NCBI GenBank assembly: GCA_947504725.1
Contig: CANNHN010000002.1
Coordinates: 372,001-436,000 of the forward strand
Origin: Bacteroidota bacterium
Lineage (GTDB): Bacteria > Bacteroidota > Bacteroidia > 2-12-FULL-35-15
Length of the DNA: 64,000 nt
Direction: 5' to 3'
Part shown: piece by piece, positions 18,102 through 26,530 of the stretch
Position numbering within the stretch: position 1 is the first letter of the stretch
How the letters are laid out: every line of letters begins with the position of its first letter
The notes under the pieces: model-generated
Databases searched by the model: none
The model's input: only the letters and a program-made list of their open reading frames with translations
What the model was told of the DNA's origin: nothing
Translations under genes and position numbers: made by a program

Positions 18102-18533
18102 ATGAACAATGTTTTATTAGGTTTGTTAGCTGATAGTATACTGTTTATGGAAAACCGAACTAATCAATTAAAAAGCATTCGACCAGAAATTTCGATAGCA
18201 ATTGGCAACGTCTCTGCTAACGAACTTTTCCAGATGCAAACACTCCGTCCGATACTTAAATTTCAGAATGAGCTAATTCTTGCTGCGTTTAAAAATTATT
18301 TGGGCGATGTGCGGATTTCTTTCCACGAGATGACAGATGAAAAGAAAGACGATTGCATTCATCAGACGATTAAAAAAAATTTGGCTTTAAAATGTGTCAT
18401 GCTAGGATTCATCATAGGTCACTTTACCAGCGATGAACTGGTTTTCTATAGTCAGCAGAAATCTGAATTCAATAAACGGATGGTAGAATTGTTGATAAAG
18501 CGGATTTCAGATCAAAAAGAAAAACTATTCTAG
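18102..18533 (+). CDS. Hypothetical cytoplasmic protein
   Basis: This 143-residue protein belongs to no family I recognise. It lacks a signal peptide and membrane helices. It looks mostly alpha-helical with a well-formed codon pattern, and it is the only open frame between divergent and convergent neighbours. Its 3' end overlaps the convergent pseudouridine synthase gene by 9 bp. The only hints are hydrophobic helices (ALKCVMLGFIIGHFTSDELVFY) and a charged C-terminus. Confidence 0.6.
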   Translation: MNNVLLGLLADSILFMENRTNQLKSIRPEISIAIGNVSANELFQMQTLRPILKFQNELILAAFKNYLGDVRISFHEMTDEKKDDCIHQTIKKNLALKCVMLGFIIGHFTSDELVFYSQQKSEFNKRMVELLIKRISDQKEKLF

Positions 18534-19115
18534 TGGAATGTTTAACCGTTTATAAATAGCATCCCGTTTTAATTCACGCACTTCATTGGGCTGCATTTTT
18601 TCTAAACGAATGTCTTCAATAGCAATTCGGATTAATCGTAAGCATGGAAACCCAACACCTGCAGTCATTTTACGAACCTGATGAAATTTTCCTTCAGTTA
18701 ATGTTAATTCAATCCAGGATGTTGGTAACGACTCGCTGATTGGATGTCCACGAGGCGGAAGATTCTCCGGTTTTTTAACTTGTTTTGCTTTACATGTTTT
18801 TGTTAAGTAAGGACCCGCATCCAAAGCAATAGTAATACCCGCTTCTAATTGTTTGATAGCATCGTTGGTAACGATTCCCTGCAATTGCACCAAATAAACA
18901 CGTTTATGTTCGAACTCTGGTTTTAAAAGTCGGTAGTTTAAATTTTTATCGTTTGTTAAAATCAAAAGCCCTTCGCTGTTTTCATCCAAACGTCCCAATG
19001 GATATACATCTTTCGGAAATGTAAATCCCAGTTCGCCCAAACACTTTTTCTTTTTATGAGAAGAAGTGAATTGCGAAATCATTTTATACGGTTTGTAAAT
19101 GATGTAATAGTTCAC
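18525..19115 (-). CDS. RsuA/RluE-family rRNA pseudouridine synthase
   Basis: This 196-residue enzyme isomerises a uridine in rRNA to pseudouridine. The catalytic motif GRLDENSEGLLILTND holds the essential Asp, and KVYLVQLQG-like and EGKFHQVRKM segments match the RsuA/RluB/E/F family. There is no N-terminal S4 domain, and the length resembles RluE (23S U2457), so that target is the best guess. It starts with GTG 5 nt after a TACTTTTG box, suggesting a leaderless transcript. The LolA-like gene lies 17 nt upstream. Confidence 0.85.
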   Translation of the reverse strand: MNYYIIYKPYKMISQFTSSHKKKKCLGELGFTFPKDVYPLGRLDENSEGLLILTNDKNLNYRLLKPEFEHKRVYLVQLQGIVTNDAIKQLEAGITIALDAGPYLTKTCKAKQVKKPENLPPRGHPISESLPTSWIELTLTEGKFHQVRKMTAGVGFPCLRLIRIAIEDIRLEKMQPNEVRELKRDAIYKRLNIPLE

Positions 19116-19119
19116 AAGA

Positions 19120-19127
19120 CAAAAGTA
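19120..19127 (-). promoter_or_regulatory. -7 box abutting the GTG start of the pseudouridine synthase
   Basis: The minus strand reads TACTTTTG, then 4 nt, then GTG. The fit to TAnnTTTG is exact and the spacing predicts a leaderless mRNA. Confidence 0.5.
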
Positions 19128-19132
19128 GCAAT

Positions 19133-19831
19133 TTACTTTTTAAAGATGGAATCTGGAATCCCTTTGTTTATTTGGTAATTGGTAAGTATAATAAAAATCT
19201 GACCTTTTTTGTTGTCCTTCGTTTTATCCTCCTCTTTTGGTTTGTTATTTATATCGGCAGCAACACTTTTAGGAATTTTAAATTTTTTCACATCTACTGT
19301 AAATGTCATTTTATCAGGTAGGCCGAAAGCAATTTGTGTTCCATACACATACTCCGTAAGAATGGTTCCGTTTGATTTTGTAGTGAGTTGTGATTTTAAG
19401 ATAATGTTTTGTTTGGTGTCCACCCACAATTTCCCTAAAATCAAATCGCTTGTGTCTGCATTTGGAATAATGTTGATGATTATAGCCTGGGTTGTTCCAA
19501 TCATCTCTTTTCCTTGAATGATGGTGGAAAAGGAGTTTGTATCTGCCAGCATTTTGGATGCTTGGTCAAATCCCTGTCGCGGAACAATCGCAATGCTTTT
19601 GGATTCGACTTTAAATTTATCTTTTTGTTTAGAATACACTTTTGCATCAATTGGCATCATTCGAATAAATGGCATGTCTACTTTTACATGAATATTTACA
19701 GAATAATCTTTTGCCTTCTGAATTTTTGAATACACTTTATTTAAAATGGCATTGGCGTTTTCCTGCGCAGAAATTGACGAAGCAGAGAGGAAAAAGATGA
19801 ACAGAAGAAATGTACGTGTAACTGGGCTCAT
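19133..19831 (-). CDS. LolA-like outer-membrane lipoprotein carrier-fold protein
   Basis: This 232-residue protein has a signal peptide (TFLLFIFFLSASSISAQ). A beta-rich body starts with NAILNKVYSKIQKAKDYSVNIHVKVDMPF, typical of the LolA/LppX/DUF2092 fold. The start overlaps the upstream permease stop by 4 bp, so it is translationally coupled to an ABC transporter. A periplasmic partner that binds lipid or another hydrophobic ligand for that transporter is a reasonable inference. Sequence similarity to true LolA is weak. Confidence 0.6.
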   Translation of the reverse strand: MSPVTRTFLLFIFFLSASSISAQENANAILNKVYSKIQKAKDYSVNIHVKVDMPFIRMMPIDAKVYSKQKDKFKVESKSIAIVPRQGFDQASKMLADTNSFSTIIQGKEMIGTTQAIIINIIPNADTSDLILGKLWVDTKQNIILKSQLTTKSNGTILTEYVYGTQIAFGLPDKMTFTVDVKKFKIPKSVAADINNKPKEEDKTKDNKKGQIFIILTNYQINKGIPDSIFKK

Positions 19832-20670
19832 GATAAAATATCTTTTCTCTTAAATTTATAAACGGCAATAGCAAGTAACCCGATAATGTGCAAAACCAAA
19901 ATACATGTGGATTCAATAATTTTATCCATCGGCAATGGGTCTTCAAAAAAGTTGCGCCATGCCACCATGTGTGATGTAAATAGATAAGGTTGAATTTTTT
20001 GCAAAGAAGGAACATCCAGCGTGCCAATAATGGTAAACAGAATAATAATGGCCATTGTGGTAACTATTGGTCCGATCGAGTTTTCTGAAAAGCAGGAGAG
20101 GGTTAACGACAAAGTTGCAATCATCACCATGGATAGATAAGCAACAACAAATCCGCAAATAAAACGCCACGCTAAATCATGTTCTTGCAACACAATTAAA
20201 CCATCACTATTGAGAACCATTAAATCACCAGTTCCAAATAGCCATTTGCCCACAACCAATGCCATGAAGGCCATCCACAATAATATCACAAGGGTGTAAG
20301 CACAACCTGCAAGATATTTTGAAAATAAAATGCTGGTGCGTGAAATGGGTTTCGTTAAGAGTAAACGAATCGTTCCCATTGCGCCTTCACCCGAAATCAA
20401 ATCACCGGTTACCAAGGCAATAAGCAGTGGAACGTGAATGATAAGCATTTGTAAAATAATAAATGCAATGAGGTTGCCATTTAAAATATTTCCTTCAAAG
20501 GCAAGTGACTGTTCGAATGGTTGTGTTACAAATGAAATAAAACTCATGCCATCTGATTTCATCGCAAACAAAATAATCACAATGATGAGGGTGATGGCGC
20601 CAATGCCAATGTAGCTACGCGGTTTGGCTGCAATTTTAATAAATTCGTTATAGGTACTTTTCCAGAACAT
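19828..20670 (-). CDS. ABC-2 type transporter permease
   Basis: This 280-residue inner-membrane protein has six predicted helices and the usual ABC-2 layout: an N-terminal cytoplasmic segment (FWKSTYNEFIKIAAKPRSYIGI), a large extracytoplasmic loop, and LLLTKPISRTSILFSKYLAG. Its start overlaps the last base of the ATPase gene and its end overlaps the LolA-like gene by 4 bp (ATGA). The three genes form a tight exporter operon with an unknown substrate. Confidence 0.85.
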   Translation of the reverse strand: MFWKSTYNEFIKIAAKPRSYIGIGAITLIIVIILFAMKSDGMSFISFVTQPFEQSLAFEGNILNGNLIAFIILQMLIIHVPLLIALVTGDLISGEGAMGTIRLLLTKPISRTSILFSKYLAGCAYTLVILLWMAFMALVVGKWLFGTGDLMVLNSDGLIVLQEHDLAWRFICGFVVAYLSMVMIATLSLTLSCFSENSIGPIVTTMAIIILFTIIGTLDVPSLQKIQPYLFTSHMVAWRNFFEDPLPMDKIIESTCILVLHIIGLLAIAVYKFKRKDILS

Positions 20671-21590
20671 CAGGCGTTAATCAATTTTAAAAAGTAATCT
20701 TCCAGTTTTCGTTTAGCTTCAATCGAATACACATTTACTCCATTGTCGGCAAACAATTTATTTACGACCGGAATTTTTTCTTGCGAAATATGCAAATGCA
20801 ATGTGGTTGTTTCTGTCTTATCAACAAGTTCACTCATGGATGCATTTTGCAAGATGAGTTTTGCTTTTTCAAGGTTGTCAATCGTAAAAACGACAATCAA
20901 CTCTTGCGCATTCAACAAGTCTTTAACGGAGCCTTGCACAATGGTTTTACCTTTACTGATAATCACCATGCGGTTGGCAATTAATTCTATTTCAGAAAGA
21001 ATATGTGATGAAAGTAATACCGTTTTATTGCGTTCGTTTTTTAATTGAAGAATTAAATTTCGAATATCAATAATTCCTTGTGGATCCAAACCAGTTGTTG
21101 GTTCATCTAAAATAATTAATTCAGGGTCGTGAATGAGGGTTTGTGCAATGCCCAAGCGTTGTTTCATCCCGTGTGAAAAGCCACTTAGTTTATCTTTCTC
21201 TCTACCCTTTAACCCAACAAATTCAATAATTTCGTGAACTTTGCTTTTTGTTACATTCATTCCCGACAGTCGCGCAAAAATTTCAATATTTGTTTCTGCT
21301 GAAAGATATTTGTAGAAATCTGGTTTTTCTACGATACAACCGATCCGTTGTAAAATATAATTTCTGTCTTTAGCTAAATCTTTTCCAAAAAGCTTTAACT
21401 CGCCTCCACTCGGTTTAATCAGCGACAGCATGGTGCGGATGGTGGTGCTTTTCCCGGCACCATTCGGACCTAAAAATCCAAATACATCACCACGGTAAAC
21501 GTCAAAACTAACATCTTTCACTGCTTGGAATTTTCCAAAATTTTTTTCAAGGTGTTTAATTTCAACTATTTTTTCGTTGGTATCCGACAT
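20670..21590 (-). CDS. ABC transporter ATP-binding protein
   Basis: This 306-residue ATPase has Walker A GPNGAGKSTT, signature LSGFSHGMKQRLG, Walker B LIILDEPTTGLDP and the H-loop SSHIL. The C-terminal ~85 residues match the regulatory tail of CcmA/NatA-type exporters. It is first in the three-gene exporter operon and pairs with the ABC-2 permease. Confidence 0.93.
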   Translation of the reverse strand: MSDTNEKIVEIKHLEKNFGKFQAVKDVSFDVYRGDVFGFLGPNGAGKSTTIRTMLSLIKPSGGELKLFGKDLAKDRNYILQRIGCIVEKPDFYKYLSAETNIEIFARLSGMNVTKSKVHEIIEFVGLKGREKDKLSGFSHGMKQRLGIAQTLIHDPELIILDEPTTGLDPQGIIDIRNLILQLKNERNKTVLLSSHILSEIELIANRMVIISKGKTIVQGSVKDLLNAQELIVVFTIDNLEKAKLILQNASMSELVDKTETTTLHLHISQEKIPVVNKLFADNGVNVYSIEAKRKLEDYFLKLINA

Positions 21591-21613
21591 AAGAGCGGGG
21601 AGGAATTATAATG

Positions 21614-21621
21614 CAAAGTTA
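21614..21621 (-). promoter_or_regulatory. -7 box of the ABC exporter operon
   Basis: The minus strand reads TAACTTTG, an exact TAnnTTTG match 23 nt before the ATG at 21590. Confidence 0.5.
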
Positions 21622-21632
21622 GAGTTAAATTA

Positions 21633-22952
21633 CTACACCAGGATATTGCCGAGTGCATTTTTATAAGTATTTAACACTCTTTCGCGAGCAAATTTATGAT
21701 CCACTATTGGTTGTGGATAGGTAAGTTCTTCAAATTCGGGCACCCATTTTCGAATGTAGTTCAATTGTGGGTCGAAGCGCTTTGTTTGGGCATCCGGACT
21801 AAACACTCTAAAATAAGGAGCCGCATCACAACCAGAACTGGCAGCCCATTGCCAGCCTCCGTTGTTTGCAGATAAATCATAATCCATCAGTTTTTCTGCA
21901 AAATAAGCTTCCCCCCAACTCCAATCGATAAGCAAATGTTTTACTAAAAAACTAGCGACAATCATTCGCACTCGGTTGTGCATAAATCCTGTTGTGTTCA
22001 GTTCGCGCATTCCAGCATCTACAATCGGGTAACCGGTTTGTCCGTTACACCACGCTTCAAATTCCGTTTCATCATTTCTCCATGGAATGCGGTTGTATTG
22101 CTTTTTAAAAGAACCGTTTACTACATGCGGAAAATGGAAAAGGATTGTCATATAAAACTCACGCCAAATCAATTCGTTTAGCCATTGGTCGTTTAAGAGT
22201 TTTGCTTTTGCTGTGAGGTGGCGAATGCTAACAGTTCCAAAACGCAAATGAACACTTAAGCGGCTGGTTCCTTCAATCGCAGGAAAGTTCCGTTGCTCAT
22301 GGTAATTGGAAATAATCTTTTCGTTGAGTGTGGGTGCAACATACTTCATTCTACTTGGTTTAAATCCAATTTCAGTTAAAGTAGGAAAGCGGAAAGGCGA
22401 AGTTTTAATAAAATTTGAAAAATAATTTTTAGTTGCAAATGGTTTGATGTGCGTTTCGTTTAGACTGCTTTTCCATTTTTTCATATAAGGCGTGAAAATG
22501 GTATAGGGCAGTCCATCATCTTTTGTGATTTCATTTTTTTCAAAAATAACTTGATCTTTAAACGAATAAAAAGGAATGTTTTTTTGCTTTGCTAATTTTT
22601 CAATCCTACTATCTCGTTCAATTGCAGAAGGTTCATAATCATTATTGATATAGATATTTTTAATTGAATAAGTTTTGAGCAGTTTGGTGAAAATCTCCTG
22701 TGTGTTTCCATGAATAACAAGCAAGGAACTTCCAATTGCTACAAGTTTTTTTTGCAATTCAGTTAATACTAGATGTATAAATTCGACACGAGCATCTTCC
22801 TTATTCTCAAGTTTATTAAGAATATCTCTATCAAAAATAAATATGGGAAGAACCGCTTTGTTGTTTTTCAAAGCATTGAACAATCCTGCGTTATCTGAAA
22901 GGCGTAAATCTCGTCTAAACCAAAAGATGCTAATTTCCTCTTCAGATACCAT
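21633..22952 (-). CDS. phrB: Deoxyribodipyrimidine photolyase (class I CPD type)
   Basis: This 439-residue flavoenzyme repairs UV-induced cyclobutane pyrimidine dimers using blue light. The N-terminal Rossmann antenna domain opens with ISIFWFRRDLRLSDN. The FAD domain contains WLNELIWREFYM, HNRVRMIVASFLVKHLL, DWSWGEAYFAEKLMDYDLSANNGGWQW and the class I CPD signature SSGCDAAPYFRVFSP. It lies 34 nt after the ECF sigma gene and downstream of a CarH-like regulator. An inverted repeat shared with those genes ends directly before its ATG. Confidence 0.93.
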   Translation of the reverse strand: MVSEEEISIFWFRRDLRLSDNAGLFNALKNNKAVLPIFIFDRDILNKLENKEDARVEFIHLVLTELQKKLVAIGSSLLVIHGNTQEIFTKLLKTYSIKNIYINNDYEPSAIERDSRIEKLAKQKNIPFYSFKDQVIFEKNEITKDDGLPYTIFTPYMKKWKSSLNETHIKPFATKNYFSNFIKTSPFRFPTLTEIGFKPSRMKYVAPTLNEKIISNYHEQRNFPAIEGTSRLSVHLRFGTVSIRHLTAKAKLLNDQWLNELIWREFYMTILFHFPHVVNGSFKKQYNRIPWRNDETEFEAWCNGQTGYPIVDAGMRELNTTGFMHNRVRMIVASFLVKHLLIDWSWGEAYFAEKLMDYDLSANNGGWQWAASSGCDAAPYFRVFSPDAQTKRFDPQLNYIRKWVPEFEELTYPQPIVDHKFARERVLNTYKNALGNILV

Positions 22953-22953
22953 A

Positions 22954-22985
22954 TGTTTTAAAAAATTAAATTATTTTTTAAACAA
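22954..22985 (-). promoter_or_regulatory. Operator-like inverted repeat before photolyase
   Basis: On the transcribed strand the site reads TTGTTTAA-N16-TTAAAACA, with one half identical to the exact copies at 23506, 23568 and 39051. It ends one base before the photolyase ATG, a position that fits an operator better than a -35/-10 promoter. Confidence 0.5.
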
Positions 22986-22986
22986 A

Positions 22987-23499
22987 CTATCTTCCGATAG
23001 CATACTCTTTTAACTCCTGCATTAACCGTTTACGAGCTAAAAATATTCTGCTTTTTACAGTTCCGATTGGAATCTCTAATTCCTTTGCAATTTCTTGATA
23101 TTTATATCCATCGTTATAGCGGGTGAAAGGAATTTTATATTCATCCTCTAAATTATCAACAGCTTTTAAAATGTGTTTCAAGTTTATTTGTGAGTTTGCA
23201 TCTGGACTGTTGCTCCCTCTCAATGGTTTTACTAAAGACAAATCCTCTGTTTGTGTAATAATTTGACGTGTTTTGATAGATCTTCTATAAGAATTTATGA
23301 AGGTGTTTTTCAAGATTGTATACAACCATGCTTTTAAGTTCGTAGAATCCGCAAATTTATCACGATACTTTAAAGCTTTTAGAAAAGTTTCTTGAACCAA
23401 ATCTTGTGCTTCTTCAGAATTGGAAGTCAAACTATAAGCGAAATTTTTTAATGGTGTTCTCTGATTCACCAACTGTTGATTAAATTCTATTGCTGTCAT
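22987..23499 (-). CDS. ECF-type RNA polymerase sigma factor
   Basis: This 170-residue sigma factor starts at the ATG at 23499; the track's GTG at 23529 lies inside an upstream operator. Region 2 is clear (NSEEAQDLVQETFLKALKYRDKF, NLKAWLYTILKNTFINSYRR). Region 4 has the HTH (DEYKIPFTRYNDGYKYQEIAKELEIPIGTVKSRIFLARKRL). No anti-sigma gene is adjacent. It lies between a CarH/LitR-like regulator and photolyase, like light-induced ECF factors of other bacteria, so transcriptional control rather than an anti-sigma factor may set its activity. Confidence 0.92.
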   Translation of the reverse strand: MTAIEFNQQLVNQRTPLKNFAYSLTSNSEEAQDLVQETFLKALKYRDKFADSTNLKAWLYTILKNTFINSYRRSIKTRQIITQTEDLSLVKPLRGSNSPDANSQINLKHILKAVDNLEDEYKIPFTRYNDGYKYQEIAKELEIPIGTVKSRIFLARKRLMQELKEYAIGR

Positions 23500-23505
23500 A
23501 TTGTT

Positions 23506-23537
23506 TTGTTTAAGATTTATGTCTAACACTTAAACAA
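23506..23537 (-). promoter_or_regulatory. 32-bp inverted repeat, ECF-proximal copy
   Basis: TTGTTTAA (23506-23513) and TTAAACAA (23530-23537) are exact complements separated by 16 nt. The site ends 6 nt before the ECF start codon. A second exact copy lies 62 bp upstream, about six helical turns away. Confidence 0.65.
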
Positions 23538-23567
23538 AAGTAATCAAATATTCATTACAACCAAATA

Positions 23568-23599
23568 TTGTTTAATTAATTATTCAATAAATTAAACAA
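23568..23599 (-). promoter_or_regulatory. 32-bp inverted repeat, ECF-distal copy
   Basis: TTGTTTAA (23568-23575) and TTAAACAA (23592-23599) have the same 16-nt spacer. Read toward the gene, its first 15 nt (TTGTTTAATTTATTG) are identical to the fasciclin-gene site at 39051, including spacer bases, so the two sites are probably homologous. Confidence 0.7.
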
Positions 23600-23682
23600 T
23601 TTTAACATATTTGGAATTAAGCATCTGACAATCAACTTGTTACGATTTTATCAGAAAGCCGAGAAAGGTAAGAGGTTGAAAA

Positions 23683-24579
23683 CTAAGAAACTAGAGCAAT
23701 TAGCTCGGCAGGAGTTTTGAATATTTTTATGTTGGAAGGCAATGTTAATTCTCTTGAAATGATTTGATAGCCTGTCAATAATATCTTTTTAGTAGGAAAA
23801 GAATTTGCAAGCTGATTCACATAATCTTGCGTTGACTCCATTGCAAATGTGATTACACTTACAATGTAGTCCGAATTTTTAATTTCAACCACTTTTTGAA
23901 CATCAAGTAATGGAACAGATTGCCCTAAATAAGTTGGGACATGACCTCTTGATTTTAATAAATAAGTAAAATAAAGAAGACTAATTTCATGCAATTCACT
24001 CTCTGGAAGAAAAAGCAGGAATTTTTTTGAATCGATAGTCTCTGTAGTCACTTGTCCATCAATCGCGACAATCAGTTTTTGTCGGATTAGGTTTGTAATG
24101 AAATGTTCCTGTGCTGGATTGATACTACCCGTTTGCCACATCACACCAATTTTATGAAGAAAGGGATAAACCACTTCTTCAATTGTATGTGCAAACCCAT
24201 GTCTTAAAATCTGGTTGGAGATAATTTTTTCGAAACGCTGTTCGTCCATTTCTACCATCGAAATAATCAAACTGGTCACTTGTTCACATTCGTTGATTTC
24301 GCTGTCTACAATTTTTGATACTTCAGTTGCAATTTCAGTATTTGATAATTCAGCAATTTTAGAAATCTTGTATCCGTGATTGTTTAATAAACTAACATTT
24401 AAAATATTTTTGAGTTCTTCGTTACAATACCATCTAATATTTGTGTCGGTTCTGCTTGGTTTTAATATTCCATAGCGTTGCTCCCAAATGCGAAGCGTAT
24501 GAGCCTTTACACCTGAAAGTTTTTCTAAGTCTTTTATTGAAAATTTACAAACCATTACAGGCATTTCTTGTGTTAGCAT
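23683..24579 (-). CDS. CarH/LitR-like MerR regulator with B12-binding domain
   Basis: This 298-residue protein starts at the ATG at 24579 (the track's TTG adds three residues). A MerR HTH lies near residues 12-80 (FSIKDLEKLSGVKAHTLRIWEQRYGILKPSRT). A four-helix cap then contains W-x9-EH (WQTGSINPAQEH, near 146), the motif over the cobalamin upper face in CarH. A Rossmann B12-binding domain has SELHEIS, placing a His where the lower ligand sits. Known relatives hold adenosylcobalamin, repress in the dark and release DNA in light. ECF sigma and photolyase genes follow, supporting a light sensor. Confidence 0.85.
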   Translation of the reverse strand: MLTQEMPVMVCKFSIKDLEKLSGVKAHTLRIWEQRYGILKPSRTDTNIRWYCNEELKNILNVSLLNNHGYKISKIAELSNTEIATEVSKIVDSEINECEQVTSLIISMVEMDEQRFEKIISNQILRHGFAHTIEEVVYPFLHKIGVMWQTGSINPAQEHFITNLIRQKLIVAIDGQVTTETIDSKKFLLFLPESELHEISLLYFTYLLKSRGHVPTYLGQSVPLLDVQKVVEIKNSDYIVSVITFAMESTQDYVNQLANSFPTKKILLTGYQIISRELTLPSNIKIFKTPAELIALVS

Positions 24580-24623
24580 GCTTTTCAAACAAGCAAATTC
24601 AGATAATGTTTAAAAAAAAACAA

Positions 24624-25325
24624 TTATATGTACTCGCATTCAAATAAATCTGAAAAGTGTTTTATTAATTTTTCTTTTACTTCCTCTTCGTTTACTTTAT
24701 GCCCCAGTTCTTTATCCAATGAAGTTACAGCTTTATCAACGATTCCGCAAGGGATAATATTTCCAAAGTAATCCATGTTTATGTTTACATTCAACGCAAA
24801 TCCGTGCATGGTTACCCAACGACTTGCTCTTACGCCCATTGCACATATTTTACGGGCCTTCAGGGGGTTCTCTGCGTCCAGCCAAACACCGGTTTCACCT
24901 TCGCTTCTTCCTGCAACAATATTATATTCAGCCAAAGTACGAATGACCATTTCTTCCAGAAAACGTAAATATTTATGAATATCTGTAAAGAAATTATCTA
25001 AATCTAAAATAGGATAACCCACAATTTGCCCCGGACCATGATACGTAATATCGCCACCACGATTTATTTTATAATACGTTGCATTTTTCTCCTTGAGCTG
25101 ATTTTCGTTAATTAACAAATGCTCTTTGTCGCCCGTGTTTCCAAGTGTGTAAACGTGTGGATGCTCGCAGAATAATAAATAGTTATCAGTTAATTTTTGT
25201 TGATTGTCGGGAAAAGATCGATTATCAATTTTGGTTTTAACAATACCACTAAACAAATTTTCCTGGTAGTCCCAAGCTTCTTTGTAGTCGATTAAACCAA
25301 GATCAATGAATTTTACTTTTTGCAT
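24624..25325 (-). CDS. lipB: Lipoyl(octanoyl) transferase
   Basis: This 233-residue enzyme moves octanoyl from acyl carrier protein to lipoate-dependent enzymes, the first step of lipoate synthesis. Family motifs are EHPHVYTLGNTG, NRGGDITYHGPGQIVGYPI, ARKICAMGVRASRWVTMHGFALNVN (with the active-site Lys) and NIIPCGI (catalytic Cys). It is upstream of the CarH-like regulator with 44 nt between them, but the regulator probably has its own promoter. Confidence 0.94.
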   Translation of the reverse strand: MQKVKFIDLGLIDYKEAWDYQENLFSGIVKTKIDNRSFPDNQQKLTDNYLLFCEHPHVYTLGNTGDKEHLLINENQLKEKNATYYKINRGGDITYHGPGQIVGYPILDLDNFFTDIHKYLRFLEEMVIRTLAEYNIVAGRSEGETGVWLDAENPLKARKICAMGVRASRWVTMHGFALNVNINMDYFGNIIPCGIVDKAVTSLDKELGHKVNEEEVKEKLIKHFSDLFECEYI

Positions 25326-25355
25326 TCCCTTTTTTGATTAGCAACTTGACTAGCC

Positions 25356-25383
25356 GTCATGCCATGCCACGACACGGGATGAC
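25356..25383. repeat. Copy of the GTCATCCCGTG-type palindromic repeat
   Basis: The sequence is related to the pair at 3268-3350, sharing CCACGACACGGGAT and the GTCAT/ATGAC ends. It lies in the 86-nt gap between lipB and the sugar-phosphate isomerase gene. Confidence 0.6.
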
Positions 25384-25411
25384 ACTTACGATGGAGAATC
25401 GCCTCCGAAAT

Positions 25412-26395
25412 TTACAACTCCGATAATTTCGATTTCAAATGATTAATCACATTTACTTCCATCAAGTCGGCACCGCGCATTTCACCAAGGTGAATAGAAA
25501 TCCAATCTCCTAAGTGAATGAAATAAATCGATTTTTCAATGATTGAATTTCCTTTTGAATAAATTTCAGTTATCGAAGAAGCATATTTTTTAATAACTTC
25601 TTTGTTGATGTCTACACGAGCTAAATTACGTGAATACTCATCTTTATCAAGGAAAAATAAAACACTTAAGCTGTCGTTTTTCTCTGTCCAGCCCACCAAT
25701 TCGTTGTGATTCATTTCTGGCACAATGTGGTGCCAACAAAGCACTTTAGAGTTTTCGTTTAGTTGTTGTCGGAAACGAATGGCAATTCCTTCGTTATAAG
25801 TTGTTGCATAAATAACAGGAATTTTTCCTTTGATTTTTTCTGCAATATTTTTCGCTTCAGCAATAATTGCATTTTCTTCTGTGTCAATTAATTTTACAGA
25901 AGCTTCTAGTTCGGCCTTGTAATTAGTATTAATGATTTTATGAAATCCAAGGACAAAAAACAATTGAGTTAAAGAATACCCTAAACAAGAGCGGGGAGGC
26001 ATTCCCCCAGGAACAACAATACAATCAAAGTTTTTCGATTTGCAAGTTTCCAATACTTTTCCTGCAGAAGTAACGGCTACAATTTTTGCGTTTTTTGCCA
26101 TGGCCAACTCCATGCAATTCAGCGTTTCTTCCGTATTTCCTGAATAAGAGGAGATAATCACCAAGGTGTTTTCATTCACGTAAGCTGGAATAAAATAGCC
26201 TTTTGTTACATTGATAGGTGCATTTGCATTACCCACAACCAGCTCCGCAACAATGCTTCCGCCAATGCCAGAGCCACCCAAACCGCATATCAATACGTTT
26301 GAAATTTTGTTTGGAGAAACAGTCAATTTCGCACTGCTACCAATAGCAATGGCTTCTGTCAACTGTTTTGAAAAATTCGCTACTAATGTTTTCAT
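25412..26395 (-). CDS. Bifunctional phosphoglucose/phosphomannose isomerase (SIS family)
   Basis: This 327-residue protein has two SIS sugar-phosphate-binding domains. ICGLGGSGIGGSIVAELV and VIISSYSGNTEETLNCMELA mark the first. GGMPPRSCLGYSL and MNHNELVGW are typical of the dual-specificity PGI/PMI branch, which interconverts glucose-6-P or mannose-6-P with fructose-6-P. Its length fits that branch rather than classical PGI. It is divergent from lysS. Confidence 0.85.
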   Translation of the reverse strand: MKTLVANFSKQLTEAIAIGSSAKLTVSPNKISNVLICGLGGSGIGGSIVAELVVGNANAPINVTKGYFIPAYVNENTLVIISSYSGNTEETLNCMELAMAKNAKIVAVTSAGKVLETCKSKNFDCIVVPGGMPPRSCLGYSLTQLFFVLGFHKIINTNYKAELEASVKLIDTEENAIIAEAKNIAEKIKGKIPVIYATTYNEGIAIRFRQQLNENSKVLCWHHIVPEMNHNELVGWTEKNDSLSVLFFLDKDEYSRNLARVDINKEVIKKYASSITEIYSKGNSIIEKSIYFIHLGDWISIHLGEMRGADLMEVNVINHLKSKLSEL

Positions 26396-26493
26396 AGTCT
26401 AAAGGTCTTCAAGGGCTGTAAAAATACGAATTTCGGTTAAATAAATGCTTAAAAAAAGACAAATTAACGCATCCATTAAAGACCTATTGCGTG

Positions 26494-26501
26494 TATATTT
26501 G
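26494..26501 (+). promoter_or_regulatory. -7 box of lysS
   Basis: TATATTTG fits TAnnTTTG, 29 nt before the lysS ATG. Confidence 0.55.
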
Positions 26502-26530
26502 CACACTATAATAATATAACAAAAACAAAA

